43,127 nucleotides of DNA. Origin: an uncultured Eubacteriales bacterium (GTDB taxonomy: Bacteria > Bacillota > Clostridia > Peptostreptococcales > Anaerovoracaceae). The stretch lies in contig CADBXM010000013.1 of the NCBI GenBank assembly GCA_902798745.1, forward strand, positions 1 through 43,127, written 5' to 3'. Made by a program: the position numbers and the translations under genes. This document shows, one piece after another, positions 23,032-32,700 of the stretch (position 1 is the first letter of the stretch; each line of letters starts with the position of its first letter). A model generated the notes under the pieces. That model did no database searches and had not been told where the DNA came from. It worked only from the letters and a program-made list of their open reading frames with translations.

Positions 23032-24459
23032 ATGGGAGGATTCTTTGGCATAACTTCCACTGAGAACTGCATACTGGACGTCTTTTTCGGCGTCGACTAC
23101 CATTCGCACCTCGGCACGCGCCGGGGTGGTTTGGCTTCATACGATAAGAAATTCGGCTTCCAGCGTGAGATCCACAACATCGAAAACGCCCCATTCAGAA
23201 CCAAGTTCGAGGGCATAGTCGATAAGATGAGCGGACAGTCCGCGATCGGCTGCATAAGCGACATGGACCCGCAGCCACTGCTCTTCAGATCGGTGAGCGG
23301 CACCTACGCGATATGCTTCGTCGGCGTCATCAATAATGTGAAAGAGATCGCTGACCTGGTGCTTAAAGGTTCGCACGGCCACTTCGAGGCGATGACAGCG
23401 GGCAGACTCAATCAGGCAGAGATCATCGCGGCGCTGATTTCGGATAAGGACGATTTGGTCGAGGGCATTCGCCACGCGCAGGAGATCATCGACGGTTCGG
23501 CATCGATACTGGTGCTCAAAGAAGGCGGCGACATCATAGTCGCGCGAGATAAAGACGGCAGGATACCTGTGACCGTCGGAATCTCCGAGAACGCGAGCGG
23601 CGTATCGTTCGAGACCTTCCCTCTTGAAAAAGCAGGCTTCGAGAATATAAGAGACCTCGGGCCGGGAGAGATAGTCGAGCTGAAGCCGGGTAAATGCAAA
23701 CAGCTGAGAGCGCCTGATGAAGAAATGAAGATCTGCGCGTTCCTCTGGAGCTACTACGGCTACCCGACGACCACCTACGAGGGTGTCAATGTCGAGACGA
23801 TGCGCTACAAGAACGGCCGCATCATGGCAAGGAACGACCGGGAGAGTGGCTTCGATCTTGAGAGCGTCGATTACGTGGGAGGAGTTCCTGACAGCGGCAC
23901 ACCGCATGCCATCGGATATTCCAACGAGAGCCACAGACCGTTCGCGAGAGCGTTCATCAAATACACTCCTACATGGGCGAGGAGCTTCATGCCTACGAAC
24001 CAGGAGGAGCGTAACGAAGTAGCCAAGATGAAACAGATCCCTGTAAAGGAGCTGATCGACGGCAAGAGCCTGCTCTTCGTGGATGATTCAATAGTCCGCG
24101 GCACACAGCTCCGCGAGACCGTAGAGTTCCTCTATGACAACGGGGCGAAAGCAGTGCATATGAGGTCGGCATGTCCGCCGATAATGTACGCCTGCAAGTA
24201 TCTTGGGTTCAGCCGGAACAAGAGCGAAATGGACCTCCTGTCGAGACGCCTTATCGTGAAACTAGAGGGAGAGATCGGACTCAAGCATATAGACGAATAC
24301 GCGGACGCTTCGACAGAACGCGGACGCAGGCTGAGAGATGAGATCGCCAAGGAAATGGGATTTGAGACACTTGAGTTCCAGTCGCTGGAAGGCGTGATCG
24401 AAGCCATCGGTTTAGATAAGTGCAAACTCTGCACGTACTGCTGGACCGGAGAAGAATAG
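23032..24459 (+). CDS. purF: PurF-like amidophosphoribosyltransferase lacking the N-terminal catalytic Cys
   Basis: 475 aa. The C-terminal phosphoribosyltransferase half is intact, with PRPP motif LLFVDDSIVRGTQLRET (D351-D352, R356-G357-T358) and GGVPDSGTPHAIGYS. The N-terminal half has the Ntn glutamine-amidotransferase layout, but it starts MGGFFGI where active enzymes have Cys directly after Met (MCGI/MCGV), and HLGTRRGGLASYD and GCISDMDPQPLLF replace the usual HRGQES and Arg-Tyr-Ser-Thr/NAQPF glutamine-site blocks. Cysteines C235 (KICAF), C388 (YACKY) and C464/C467 (CKLC, with C470 after) sit where Bacillus PurF binds its 4Fe-4S cluster. The enzyme should therefore make phosphoribosylamine from PRPP, possibly with free ammonia or ammonia from a partner. 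Start with AAAGGA upstream; SD and length fit. Confidence 0.9.
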   Translation: MGGFFGITSTENCILDVFFGVDYHSHLGTRRGGLASYDKKFGFQREIHNIENAPFRTKFEGIVDKMSGQSAIGCISDMDPQPLLFRSVSGTYAICFVGVINNVKEIADLVLKGSHGHFEAMTAGRLNQAEIIAALISDKDDLVEGIRHAQEIIDGSASILVLKEGGDIIVARDKDGRIPVTVGISENASGVSFETFPLEKAGFENIRDLGPGEIVELKPGKCKQLRAPDEEMKICAFLWSYYGYPTTTYEGVNVETMRYKNGRIMARNDRESGFDLESVDYVGGVPDSGTPHAIGYSNESHRPFARAFIKYTPTWARSFMPTNQEERNEVAKMKQIPVKELIDGKSLLFVDDSIVRGTQLRETVEFLYDNGAKAVHMRSACPPIMYACKYLGFSRNKSEMDLLSRRLIVKLEGEIGLKHIDEYADASTERGRRLRDEIAKEMGFETLEFQSLEGVIEAIGLDKCKLCTYCWTGEE

Positions 24460-24482
24460 AGAATAATAGAAATGGAGAGAGA

Positions 24483-25535
24483 ATGAGTACTTATTCGAAT
24501 TCAAACAGCTATGCTGCAGCCGGTGTTGATCTTACAGCGGGCTACAAGGCCGTAGAGCTGATGAAGAAACACATCGCAAGGACTACCACCCCGGGAGTGA
24601 TGGGGCAGGTCGGCGGGTTCGGCGGCCTCTTCGAGCTCGACCTCACAGGCATCGAAAAGCCTGTCCTGGTGAGCGGCACCGACGGGGTAGGAACCAAGCT
24701 CAAGCTGGCATTCACGCTGGAGAGACACGATACCATCGGCATCGACTGCGTGGCTATGTGCGTGAACGATATCATCTGCGTGGGAGCGAAGCCACTTTTC
24801 TTCCTTGACTATATCGCATGCGGAAAGAACGTCCCTGAAAGGATCGAGCAGATCGTTTCGGGCGTTTGCGAGGGCTGCGTTCAGTCAGGCGCGGCGCTCA
24901 TCGGCGGCGAGACCGCGGAGATGCCGGGTTTCTACGACGCAAATGAATACGACCTTGCCGGATACTGCACAGGCGTAGTCGACAAGGACAAGATGATAGA
25001 CAATAACGAGATGAAGGAAGGGGACATTATCATCGCGCTTCCTTCGAGTGGAGTCCATTCCAACGGATTCTCGCTGGTGAGGAGAGTCTTCGCGCTCGAC
25101 AAGCCTGATGTCATGATGCTCAATGCCGCGAACACACAGCTCGGCGGAGCATCGCTCGCAGACACACTGCTTGCCCCTACCAAGATCTACGTAAAGCCTG
25201 TACTGGCACTTCTCGACGAAGTCAAGGTAAAGGGCATCTCGCATATCACAGGCGGAGGTTTCTACGAGAACATCCCTCGCTCCATCCCTGGCGGACTCGG
25301 AGCCGTGATCGTGAAGAAGGCAGTGAAGGTGCTTCCGATATTCGAGCTTATCCAGGCTGTCGGAGTCATCGACGAGCACGACATGTACAACACATTCAAC
25401 ATGGGCGTCGGCATGACGATCATCGTTTCGAAGGAAGACGCAAACAGAGCGATCAGCATCCTGAAGGAAAACGGTGAGGATGCCTACGTTATTGGTGAAG
25501 TCGTGCGTTCAAAAGAAAAGATCCAGTTCATTTAG
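24483..25535 (+). CDS. purM: Phosphoribosylformylglycinamidine cyclo-ligase (AIR synthetase)
   Basis: 350 aa from ATG 24483, chosen because GGAGAG lies just upstream; the longer frame to 24420 overlaps the purF end and has no SD. Conserved blocks: YAAAGVDLTAGYKAVELMKK, GGFGGLFEL, LVSGTDGVGTKLKLAF, DCVAMCVNDIICVGAKPLFF, LIGGETAEMPGFY, HSNGFSLVRRV, ISHITGGGFYENIPR. ATP-dependent ring closure of FGAM to AIR, step 5. The spacing of 23 nt after purF suggests co-translation. Confidence 0.96.
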   Translation: MSTYSNSNSYAAAGVDLTAGYKAVELMKKHIARTTTPGVMGQVGGFGGLFELDLTGIEKPVLVSGTDGVGTKLKLAFTLERHDTIGIDCVAMCVNDIICVGAKPLFFLDYIACGKNVPERIEQIVSGVCEGCVQSGAALIGGETAEMPGFYDANEYDLAGYCTGVVDKDKMIDNNEMKEGDIIIALPSSGVHSNGFSLVRRVFALDKPDVMMLNAANTQLGGASLADTLLAPTKIYVKPVLALLDEVKVKGISHITGGGFYENIPRSIPGGLGAVIVKKAVKVLPIFELIQAVGVIDEHDMYNTFNMGVGMTIIVSKEDANRAISILKENGEDAYVIGEVVRSKEKIQFI

Positions 25536-25541
25536 GGCGGT

Positions 25542-25614
25542 TCAATCAGAAAGTATCGGTTTGGGCAGATCGACCAGAACGTATCGATCAGTACGGATCG
25601 ATCAGAAAAGATAG
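25542..25614 (+). repeat. 18-nt repeats in the purN leader
   Basis: Related units at 25542-25559, 25569-25586 (ATCGACCAGAACGTATCG) and 25597-25614 (ATCGATCAGAAAAGATAG), spaced 27-28 nt apart, fill the purM-purN gap. Confidence 0.75.
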
Positions 25615-25627
25615 TTAGGACGGTGCA

Positions 25628-26236
25628 ATGGCAGACAAAGCGAAGATCGCCGTGTTGGTGTCGGGAGGCGGCACCAATCTGCAGGCGCTTATAGACGCAG
25701 AGAGATCAGGGATCATCGATTCCGGAGAAATAGTGCTCGTGATATCCAACAACGAGGGAGCCTATGCGCTCGAGCGCGCTGAGAACGCGGGGGTCGAAGC
25801 CAGGGCCGTCACAAAGAAAGCGAATGGCGGACAGGCCGGCTTTGAGGCGGCAGTCAGAGAGCTGATAGATTCGAGGGGTATCGACCTTATTGTGCTCGCG
25901 GGCTTCCTGAGCATACTGAGCGAGGACTTCGTAAAGCACTACGATCACAGGATCGTGAACATACATCCGGCTCTCATCCCGTCGTTCTGCGGACCCGGAT
26001 ACTATGGGCTGAAGCCGCATATAGCGGCGCTCGAACGCGGAGTCAAGGTGACGGGCGCGACGGTCCACTATGTCAACGAGATAGCGGACGGCGGTGAGAT
26101 CATCGCGCAGAAAGCCGTCTATGTAAAGGATGGCGATACTCCTGAGATGCTACAGAGGCGTGTAATGGAGGAGGCCGAGTGGATAATACTTCCACAGGCC
26201 GTCGCGGACATCTGCAAAAAGATAATAAACGCGTAG
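25628..26236 (+). CDS. purN: Phosphoribosylglycinamide formyltransferase (GART)
   Basis: 202 aa. The N-terminal SGGGTNLQALID binds substrate phosphate; IVNIHPALIPSFCGPG carries the catalytic Asn-His pair; TGATVHYVNEIADGGEIIAQ carries the catalytic Asp region. Reaction: 10-formyl-THF-dependent formylation of GAR, step 3. The folate-independent PurT is not needed. The stop is 9 nt before the PurO-like start. Confidence 0.95.
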   Translation: MADKAKIAVLVSGGGTNLQALIDAERSGIIDSGEIVLVISNNEGAYALERAENAGVEARAVTKKANGGQAGFEAAVRELIDSRGIDLIVLAGFLSILSEDFVKHYDHRIVNIHPALIPSFCGPGYYGLKPHIAALERGVKVTGATVHYVNEIADGGEIIAQKAVYVKDGDTPEMLQRRVMEEAEWIILPQAVADICKKIINA

Positions 26237-26245
26237 GGGAGTTTT

Positions 26246-26965
26246 ATGGATATTTATTCAACTGAAAGATTCAGAGATGCGGTAAGCGGCAACAGTTATC
26301 CTGGCCGCGGTATTGTAGTTGGAAATTCAGGCGATGGCGCTAATGCAGTCATCGCGTATTTTATAATGGGGCGCTCGGAGAATTCGCGCAACCGCGTCTT
26401 TTCCGAGAAGGACGGAGCCGTTTACACGGAGCCGTTCGATCCGTCAAAGGTAGAGGATCCGAGCCTGATCATCTACGCGGCGGTAAGGACCTTTGAAAAC
26501 AAACTGATAGTGACGAACGGCGACCAGACCGATACGGTGTACGAGGGTTTCGCGCAGGGCAAGGGTTTCCATGAGGCTCTCACGGAGAGATGCTTCGAGC
26601 CCGACGCGCCCAATCTCACGCCCCGTATCAGCGCAGTCGTGAGACTGGGCTCCGGCGCTTTTGACTACAGCATGAGCATACTCAAAAGCGCGGACCGCGG
26701 CGGCACCGCCTGCAACCGCTACGGATTCGACTACGCGCCGCTCCCGGGCGTCGGGCACTTCATCCACACATACCAGTGCGATGGAAACCCACTGCCGACA
26801 TTCCAGGGAGAGCCTCGCCGCATTGAGATCCCGAATGACATCGATGAGTTCACGGATGAGATCTGGAACTCGCTCGACCCAGGCAACAAGATCTCGCTCT
26901 ACGTGCGTTACACAGACATCAAAACCGGCGAGATACAGAGCCGCCTGATCAACAAAAATCAGTAA
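26246..26965 (+). CDS. purO: IMP cyclohydrolase, PurO-like
   Basis: 239 aa. The sequence shows the archaeal PurO/IMP_cyclohyd family style: YPGRGIVVGNSGDGANAVIA, YFIMGRSENSRNRVF, LIIYAAVRTFENKLIVTNGD, LTPRISAVVRL, PLPGVGHFIHTYQCDGNPLP. PurO closes FAICAR to IMP, the last step of the pathway, and is unrelated to PurH. The gene sits next to a transformylase-only gene, so together the two replace bifunctional PurH. Start ATG 26246 has GGGGAG just before it. The symbol is used by family analogy; a hydrolase of another substrate is unlikely given the neighbours. Confidence 0.88.
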   Translation: MDIYSTERFRDAVSGNSYPGRGIVVGNSGDGANAVIAYFIMGRSENSRNRVFSEKDGAVYTEPFDPSKVEDPSLIIYAAVRTFENKLIVTNGDQTDTVYEGFAQGKGFHEALTERCFEPDAPNLTPRISAVVRLGSGAFDYSMSILKSADRGGTACNRYGFDYAPLPGVGHFIHTYQCDGNPLPTFQGEPRRIEIPNDIDEFTDEIWNSLDPGNKISLYVRYTDIKTGEIQSRLINKNQ

Positions 26966-27030
26966 TATCAGTAATAGAGTTACAGGTGCTATCGGAACTT
27001 TGATCCCGATCGGCCGACCGCGGTGAAAAG

Positions 27031-27098
27031 AGGATCAAATACTGAAGGGCCAAATACAAAGGGTCAAGTATAACAGGATCAAAAAAAGGATCAAAAAA
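27031..27098 (+). repeat. 12-15-nt degenerate repeats before the transformylase gene
   Basis: AGGATCAAATAC-like units start at 27031, 27046, 27060, 27075 and 27087 (variants AGGGCCAAATAC, GGGTCAAGTATAAC, AGGATCAAAAAA). The last copy, AAGGATC, is in position to act as the SD for ATG 27102. Confidence 0.75.
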
Positions 27099-27101
27099 GA
27101 A

Positions 27102-28286
27102 ATGAAAGAATTCGAACTGAAATACGGCTGCAATCCGAATCAGAAGCCGGCACGCATCTACATGGCGGACGGAAGCGACCTGCCTGTAGAGATAATAAGC
27201 GGGCGCCCGGGATACATCAACTTCCTCGACGCTCTGAATTCCTGGCAGCTCGTGAAGGAGCTGAAGGAAGCGCTCGGCATGCCTGCGGCGGCTTCGTTCA
27301 AACACGTGAGCCCGGCGGGGGCAGCCATCGGACTGCCGCTTACAGACAAGCAGAAGAAAGCCTGCTTCGTCGATGATATAGAAGGCCTTGACGATTCACC
27401 GCTCGCCTGCGCCTACGCGAGAGCGAGGGGCACTGACAGGATGTGCTCGTTCGGCGACTGGATCGCGCTTTCGGATGAGTGCGACGCGGTCACGGCCAAA
27501 ATCATAAAGCGAGAGGTGAGCGACGGAGTGATCGCTCCGGGCTACACCGATGAAGCGCTCGAGATACTAAGCGCCAAAAAGAAGGGCAATTACAACGTGA
27601 TCAAGATCGATCCATGCTACACACCGGCCGAGAAGGAATCCAAGCAGGTATTTGGAGTCACTTTCGAGCAGGGGCACAACTTCTTCAAGATAGACGAGGC
27701 TCTGCTCACGAACGTGGTGACCGAGAACAAGATCCTTCCGAGCGAGGCAAAGCGCGATCTCATAGTGGCGCTGATCACGCTGAAATATACACAGTCGAAT
27801 TCCGTATGCTACGCGCACGATGGTCAGGCGATAGGAGTGGGAGCCGGTCAGCAGTCGAGAGTGCACTGCACACGCCTCGCGGGAAGCAAGGCAGACACAT
27901 GGTTCCTCCGCCAACACGACAAAGTGCTCGGCCTGCCGTTCAAGCCCGAGATGAAGAGGCCCGACAGGGACAACGTGATCGACGCGTACATAAACAGGAA
28001 TGAAGAGGATTGCTGCGCTGACGGCAACTGGCAGAAATACTTTACGGAGCAGCCTGAGCGTTTCACAGACGAGGAGCAGAGAGCGTACCTCGATACGATA
28101 ACAGGCGTGAGCTGCGGTTCGGACGCGTTCTTCCCGTTCTTTGACAACGTGCAGAGAGCGGCGGCGTCGGGCGTGAGCTACATCGCTCAGCCGGGCGGAT
28201 CTATTCGCGACGATGCTGTCATCGAGTGCTGCAACGAGCTCGGCATCACAATGGCCTTCACAGGAATGAGGCTGTTCCATCACTGA
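27102..28286 (+). CDS. Stand-alone AICAR formyltransferase (PurH transformylase-type domain only)
   Basis: 394 aa. It matches the AICARFT domain of PurH but lacks the PurH N-terminal MGS-like cyclohydrolase domain. Conserved blocks: LKYGCNPNQKPARIYM, AAASFKHVSPAGAAIGLPL (the catalytic Lys-His pair), DWIALSDECDAVTAKIIKRE, TLKYTQSNSVCYAHDGQAIG, VGAGQQSRVHCTRLAGSKAD, DAFFPFFDNVQRAA, YIAQPGGSIRDDAVIECCNE. It formylates AICAR to FAICAR with 10-formyl-THF; the PurO-like neighbour then closes the ring. I recall the name PurV for such proteins but leave the symbol blank. The upstream gap is filled by repeats. Confidence 0.92.
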   Translation: MKEFELKYGCNPNQKPARIYMADGSDLPVEIISGRPGYINFLDALNSWQLVKELKEALGMPAAASFKHVSPAGAAIGLPLTDKQKKACFVDDIEGLDDSPLACAYARARGTDRMCSFGDWIALSDECDAVTAKIIKREVSDGVIAPGYTDEALEILSAKKKGNYNVIKIDPCYTPAEKESKQVFGVTFEQGHNFFKIDEALLTNVVTENKILPSEAKRDLIVALITLKYTQSNSVCYAHDGQAIGVGAGQQSRVHCTRLAGSKADTWFLRQHDKVLGLPFKPEMKRPDRDNVIDAYINRNEEDCCADGNWQKYFTEQPERFTDEEQRAYLDTITGVSCGSDAFFPFFDNVQRAAASGVSYIAQPGGSIRDDAVIECCNELGITMAFTGMRLFHH

Positions 28287-28345
28287 CAACGCACATCAAC
28301 GCGCAACAAAGTGCAACAACGCATAACAAAGCACAAAACGCACTT
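28287..28345 (+). repeat. 10-12-nt CAAC-type degenerate repeats before purD
   Basis: Units of the form CAACGCACAT, CAACGCG, CAACAAAGTG, CAACAACGCAT, AACAAAGCAC, AAAACGCACTT run without a break from the transformylase stop to just before the purD SD (AAAGGA, 28348-28353). Confidence 0.7.
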
Positions 28346-28361
28346 GGAAAGGAAACATATC

Positions 28362-29627
28362 ATGAACATTATGGTAGTAGGGGGCGGCGGAAGAGAGCAC
28401 GCCATCATCAAGAAACTCAAAGAGAACAAGAGCGTAGAGAAGATATGGGCGCTGCCGGGAAACGGCGGCATCGCGCTTGACGCGGAGTGCCATCCGGTAA
28501 AGGCGACAGACATCGAAGGCATAGTCGCTTTCGCGAAAGAGCATAAGCCGGATTACGCGGTGGTCGCTCCTGACGATCCGCTGGTGATGGGCTGCGTCGA
28601 CGCGCTCACAAGCATCGGGGTGCCTTGCTTTGGCCCTGACGCGAAGGCGGCGATCATCGAGGGAAGCAAGGTCTTCAGCAAGGACCTCATGAAAAAGTAC
28701 GATATCCCGACCGCACGCTACCAGACATTCAGCAATATAAAGGACGCGCTTTACTACCTCGAGTCGGCGCCGATCCCTACGGTCATCAAGGCCGACGGAC
28801 TCGCGCTCGGCAAGGGCGTGGTCATCGCGGAAACGAGAGAAGACGCTGTCGCCGCTGTGAAGTCCATGATGGAAGATCACAAATTCGGCGCCAGTGGTGA
28901 TAATATAGTAATAGAAGAATTCCTCGAAGGGCCTGAGGTATCCGTGCTGAGCTTCACTGACGGCAAGACTGTCGTTCCGATGATAAGCTCCATGGATCAC
29001 AAGCGCGCAGGCGACGGGGACACGGGACTCAACACCGGCGGCATGGGCACCGTCGCTCCGAATCCGTACTATACGGATGAGGTGGCGGCACGCTGCATGG
29101 AAGAGATATTCCTGCCGACTATGCGCGCGATGAATGAAGAGGGGCGCACCTTCAAGGGCTGCCTTTACTTCGGCCTCATGATAACTGCCGACGGCCCTAA
29201 AGTCATCGAGTACAACTGCAGGTTTGGAGACCCTGAAGCGCAGGTGGTATTGCCGCTTCTCGATTCCGATCTTCTCACCATCATGCAGGCGGTCACCGAG
29301 GAGAGGCTTTCCGAAGTCGAAGTCAAGTGGAAAGACAGCTCGGCATGCTGCGTGATAGCCGCGTCAGACGGCTACCCGGTCAGCTATGAAAAGGGATACG
29401 AGATAGAGATCCCTGAGGAAGTGCTCCCATATGTATACGTTGCCGGAGCTGCCGAGGAAGAAGGAAGGCTCATCACGAGCGGCGGCAGAGTGCTCGGCGT
29501 GACAGCGGTGAGACCTACACTCGGCGAAGCGATAGAAGCTTCATATGACATGCTCGACAGCATAGATTTCGCAAACAAGTATTACAGAGCGGATATCGGG
29601 CAGAGAGCGCTGAAAGCACTCAAATAG
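28362..29627 (+). CDS. purD: Phosphoribosylamine-glycine ligase (GAR synthetase)
   Basis: 421 aa from ATG 28362, which has AAAGGA 8 nt upstream; the frame extends to 28311 but only through the repeat tract. ATP-grasp enzyme with MVVGGGGREHAIIKKL, YAVVAPDDPLVMGCVDAL, PTVIKADGLALGKGVVIA, IVIEEFLEGPEVSVLSFTDG, HKRAGDGDTGLNTGGMGTVA, IEYNCRFGDPEAQVVLPLL. It joins phosphoribosylamine (from PurF) and glycine, step 2. No purD-independent promoter is evident. It is followed by the purL leader repeats. Confidence 0.96.
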   Translation: MNIMVVGGGGREHAIIKKLKENKSVEKIWALPGNGGIALDAECHPVKATDIEGIVAFAKEHKPDYAVVAPDDPLVMGCVDALTSIGVPCFGPDAKAAIIEGSKVFSKDLMKKYDIPTARYQTFSNIKDALYYLESAPIPTVIKADGLALGKGVVIAETREDAVAAVKSMMEDHKFGASGDNIVIEEFLEGPEVSVLSFTDGKTVVPMISSMDHKRAGDGDTGLNTGGMGTVAPNPYYTDEVAARCMEEIFLPTMRAMNEEGRTFKGCLYFGLMITADGPKVIEYNCRFGDPEAQVVLPLLDSDLLTIMQAVTEERLSEVEVKWKDSSACCVIAASDGYPVSYEKGYEIEIPEEVLPYVYVAGAAEEEGRLITSGGRVLGVTAVRPTLGEAIEASYDMLDSIDFANKYYRADIGQRALKALK

Positions 29628-29663
29628 AAAAGGATCAGGAAAAAGATCAGTAAAAAAAGCACT
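29628..29663 (+). repeat. 12-nt tandem repeats in the purL leader
   Basis: AAAAGGATCAGG, AAAAAGATCAGT and AAAAAAAGCACT follow each other exactly (29628-29663), directly after the purD stop. Confidence 0.75.
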
Positions 29664-29718
29664 AAACGAACGAATCGTAAAAACATACAAAACACGCAAC
29701 TCAAAAAAGGAGAAAGCA

Positions 29719-32700
29719 ATGGTCTACAGGGTATTTGTAGAGAAGAAGGAAGGTCAGAGAGCTGAAGCCGCAGCACTTAAGAACGACGCGAGGACACAGC
29801 TCGGGATAACGAGGCTCGAAGACGTAAGGATCGTCAACAGATATGATGTCGAGAACATAGAAGAGGAACTCTTCGAAGACTGCGTATGGAAGGTCTTCGC
29901 GGAGCCTCAGCTTGACAACGTCGCGGGAGGGATAGACGAGCTCTTCCCATGGGATTATGCCGCGATGTTCGGAGTGGAAGCTCTCCCGGGTCAGTTCGAC
30001 CAGAGGGCAGACTCCGCGGAGCAGTGCATACAGATAATAAGCCAGGGCGAGAGGCCGACGGTCAAGTTCGCCAGGATCTACCTGCTCTACGGTGAATTGA
30101 TGCCGGCGGATATCGACGCGATCAAAAAATACGTGATCAATCCGGTCGAGACAAGAGAAGCTTCGCTTGAGATGCCTGAGAGCCTGCAGATGGAATACGA
30201 GATCCCTGAGACAGTGGAAACTCTCGAAGGCTTCACAGACATGGAGCCTGCGGCATACAAGATGTGCATCGACGAGATGGGACTCGCTATGGATGAAGAC
30301 GATCTCGGTATGTGCGTGGAGTACTTCAGAGATACCGAGCACAGAGATCCAACCATCACAGAGATCCGCATGATAGACACATATTGGTCCGACCACTGCA
30401 GACACACGACATTCAACACGGTCATAGACAGCGTCACATTCGAAGATCCTGTTCTCGAAAAAGCGTATATGGACTACCTTACAGTCAGGAAAAATCTCGG
30501 GCGCGACAAACCTGTGACCCTGATGGACATCGCGACCATTGCGGTCAAGCATCTGAAACGCCTCGGCAGACTCGACAAGCTCGATGAGTCAGAGGAGATC
30601 AATGCCTGCACCATCAAGATAAACGTGGAGGTCAACGGCGAACTCGAGCCGTGGCTCCTCCTCTTCAAGAACGAAACACACAACCATCCTACCGAGATAG
30701 AGCCTTTCGGAGGCGCTGCTACATGTCTCGGAGGATGCATCAGAGACCCGCTCTCGGGAAGAGCTTATGCTTACTCCGCAATGAGAGTCACGGGCGCAGC
30801 CGATCCTCTTCAGCCGGTCGCGGATACTCTGCCGGGCAAGCTCCCGCAGAGGTCGATCGTAACGACGGCGGCGAAGGGCTATTCCAGCTATGGTAACCAG
30901 ATCGGACTTGCTACGGGCATAGTCGATGAGATCTATCACCCTGGATATGCCGCTAAGCGCATGGAAGTGGGCGCCGTCATGGCGGCCGCTCCATCGGTCA
31001 ATGTCAGAAGGCAGCGGCCGGAGCCGGGCGATGTAGTTATGCTGCTCGGCGGCTCGACCGGGCGCGACGGCATCGGCGGGGCAACAGGATCATCCAAAGC
31101 GCACGACTCGCACTCGGTCGAGACATGCGGCGCCGAGGTCCAGAAAGGAAACCCACCTGAAGAGCGCAAACTCCAGAGACTCTTCAGAAGCGGAGTCGCC
31201 ACACGCATGATCAAGCGCTGCAACGACTTCGGAGCGGGCGGAGTCAGTGTCGCCATAGGCGAACTTGCCGATGGCCTCGAGATCGAGCTCGACAATGTAC
31301 CTAAGAAATACGAAGGCCTTGACGGCACAGAACTGGCTATAAGCGAATCGCAGGAGAGAATGGCCTGCGTGATAGCCGCTTCCAACGAAGAACTCTTCGT
31401 GACTCTCGCCGCCGAGGAAAACCTCCAGTGCGTAAAAGTCGCCACAGTTACCGCGGAGCCGAGGCTCGTGATGAACTGGAACGGCAACAAGATAGTAGAT
31501 ATCTCAAGAGAGTTCCTCGACACCAACGGAGCCGACAAGCACATCGACATAGCTCCTGAAGTTCCAAAAGACTGGAACGCTACGAGCATGTACGCAGAGT
31601 CGAGAAGCTTCACAGCGGCCATGAGAAATCTGGCGCAGGATCTCAACATCTGCTCCAAGAGAGGCCTTTCGGAGCGCTTCGATTCCACCATCGGAGCCGG
31701 CACTGTGTTGATGCCGTTTGGCGGCAAAAACCAGCTCACGCCGATACAGGCGATGGTGCATAAGATCCCACTCGAGGAAGGAAGTACAGACGACTGCTCG
31801 CTGATGGCATTCGGATACAACCCGTTCATCTCGAGCGCTTCGCCTTATCACGGGGCTTACCTCGCGGTGATCGAGTCAGTGGCCAAGCTGATCGCGGCAG
31901 GCGCTGAGTTCAAGGATGTATATCTCTCGTTCCAGGAGTACTTCGAATCTCCTAGGAGAGACGGCAAGAGATGGGGCAAGCCTCTGGCAGCTCTTCTCGG
32001 CGCGTTCGAAGCCCAGATGGGACTCGGCATCGGAGCTATAGGCGGAAAGGACTCCATGAGCGGAAGCTTCGAAGACCTCGATGTGCCTCCGACACTCATT
32101 TCCTTCGCCGTTACCATGGGCAAAGTGCCTGATATAGTTTCGCCTGAATTCAAAGCCGCCGGTCACAAGGTGATCTGGCTGAAGCCTTATCTTCAGGAAG
32201 AAGGCGAAGGCGCGGGAGAAGGCCTTCCTGACCCTGTTTCACTCGTGAGAGTATGGAACAAGGCTTACGAATTCATCTCGAGCGGCAAGGCAGTCGCGGC
32301 GTACACCCCGGGAATGGGAGGAGTCGCGGAAGCTATAATGAAGATGAGCTACGGAAACGGCATCGGATTCAAATTCATGCTCGACGAGGCTGAGGAAGAA
32401 GAAGCCCAGGGCAAGACATACAGCGCTAACAGGATAAAGACCGAAGCCCTTAAAGACATCTTCGGTTATTCATACGGAAGCATCATACTGGAACTGGCCG
32501 AGGACGAAGAGGTCGGCATGCGCGGTATGGATGTTGAAACGCTCGGCTACACATCGGAAGAAGAAAGCATCGACTTCCTCAACGAGAAAGTCAGCATCGG
32601 CGAGCTGCTCATGCTCTATGAGGACAAGCTCGAGAGCGTCTTCCCTAACAACGCCGACACAAAGACTACGCTGATGGGCAACGTCAGCTACGCGGCCAGA

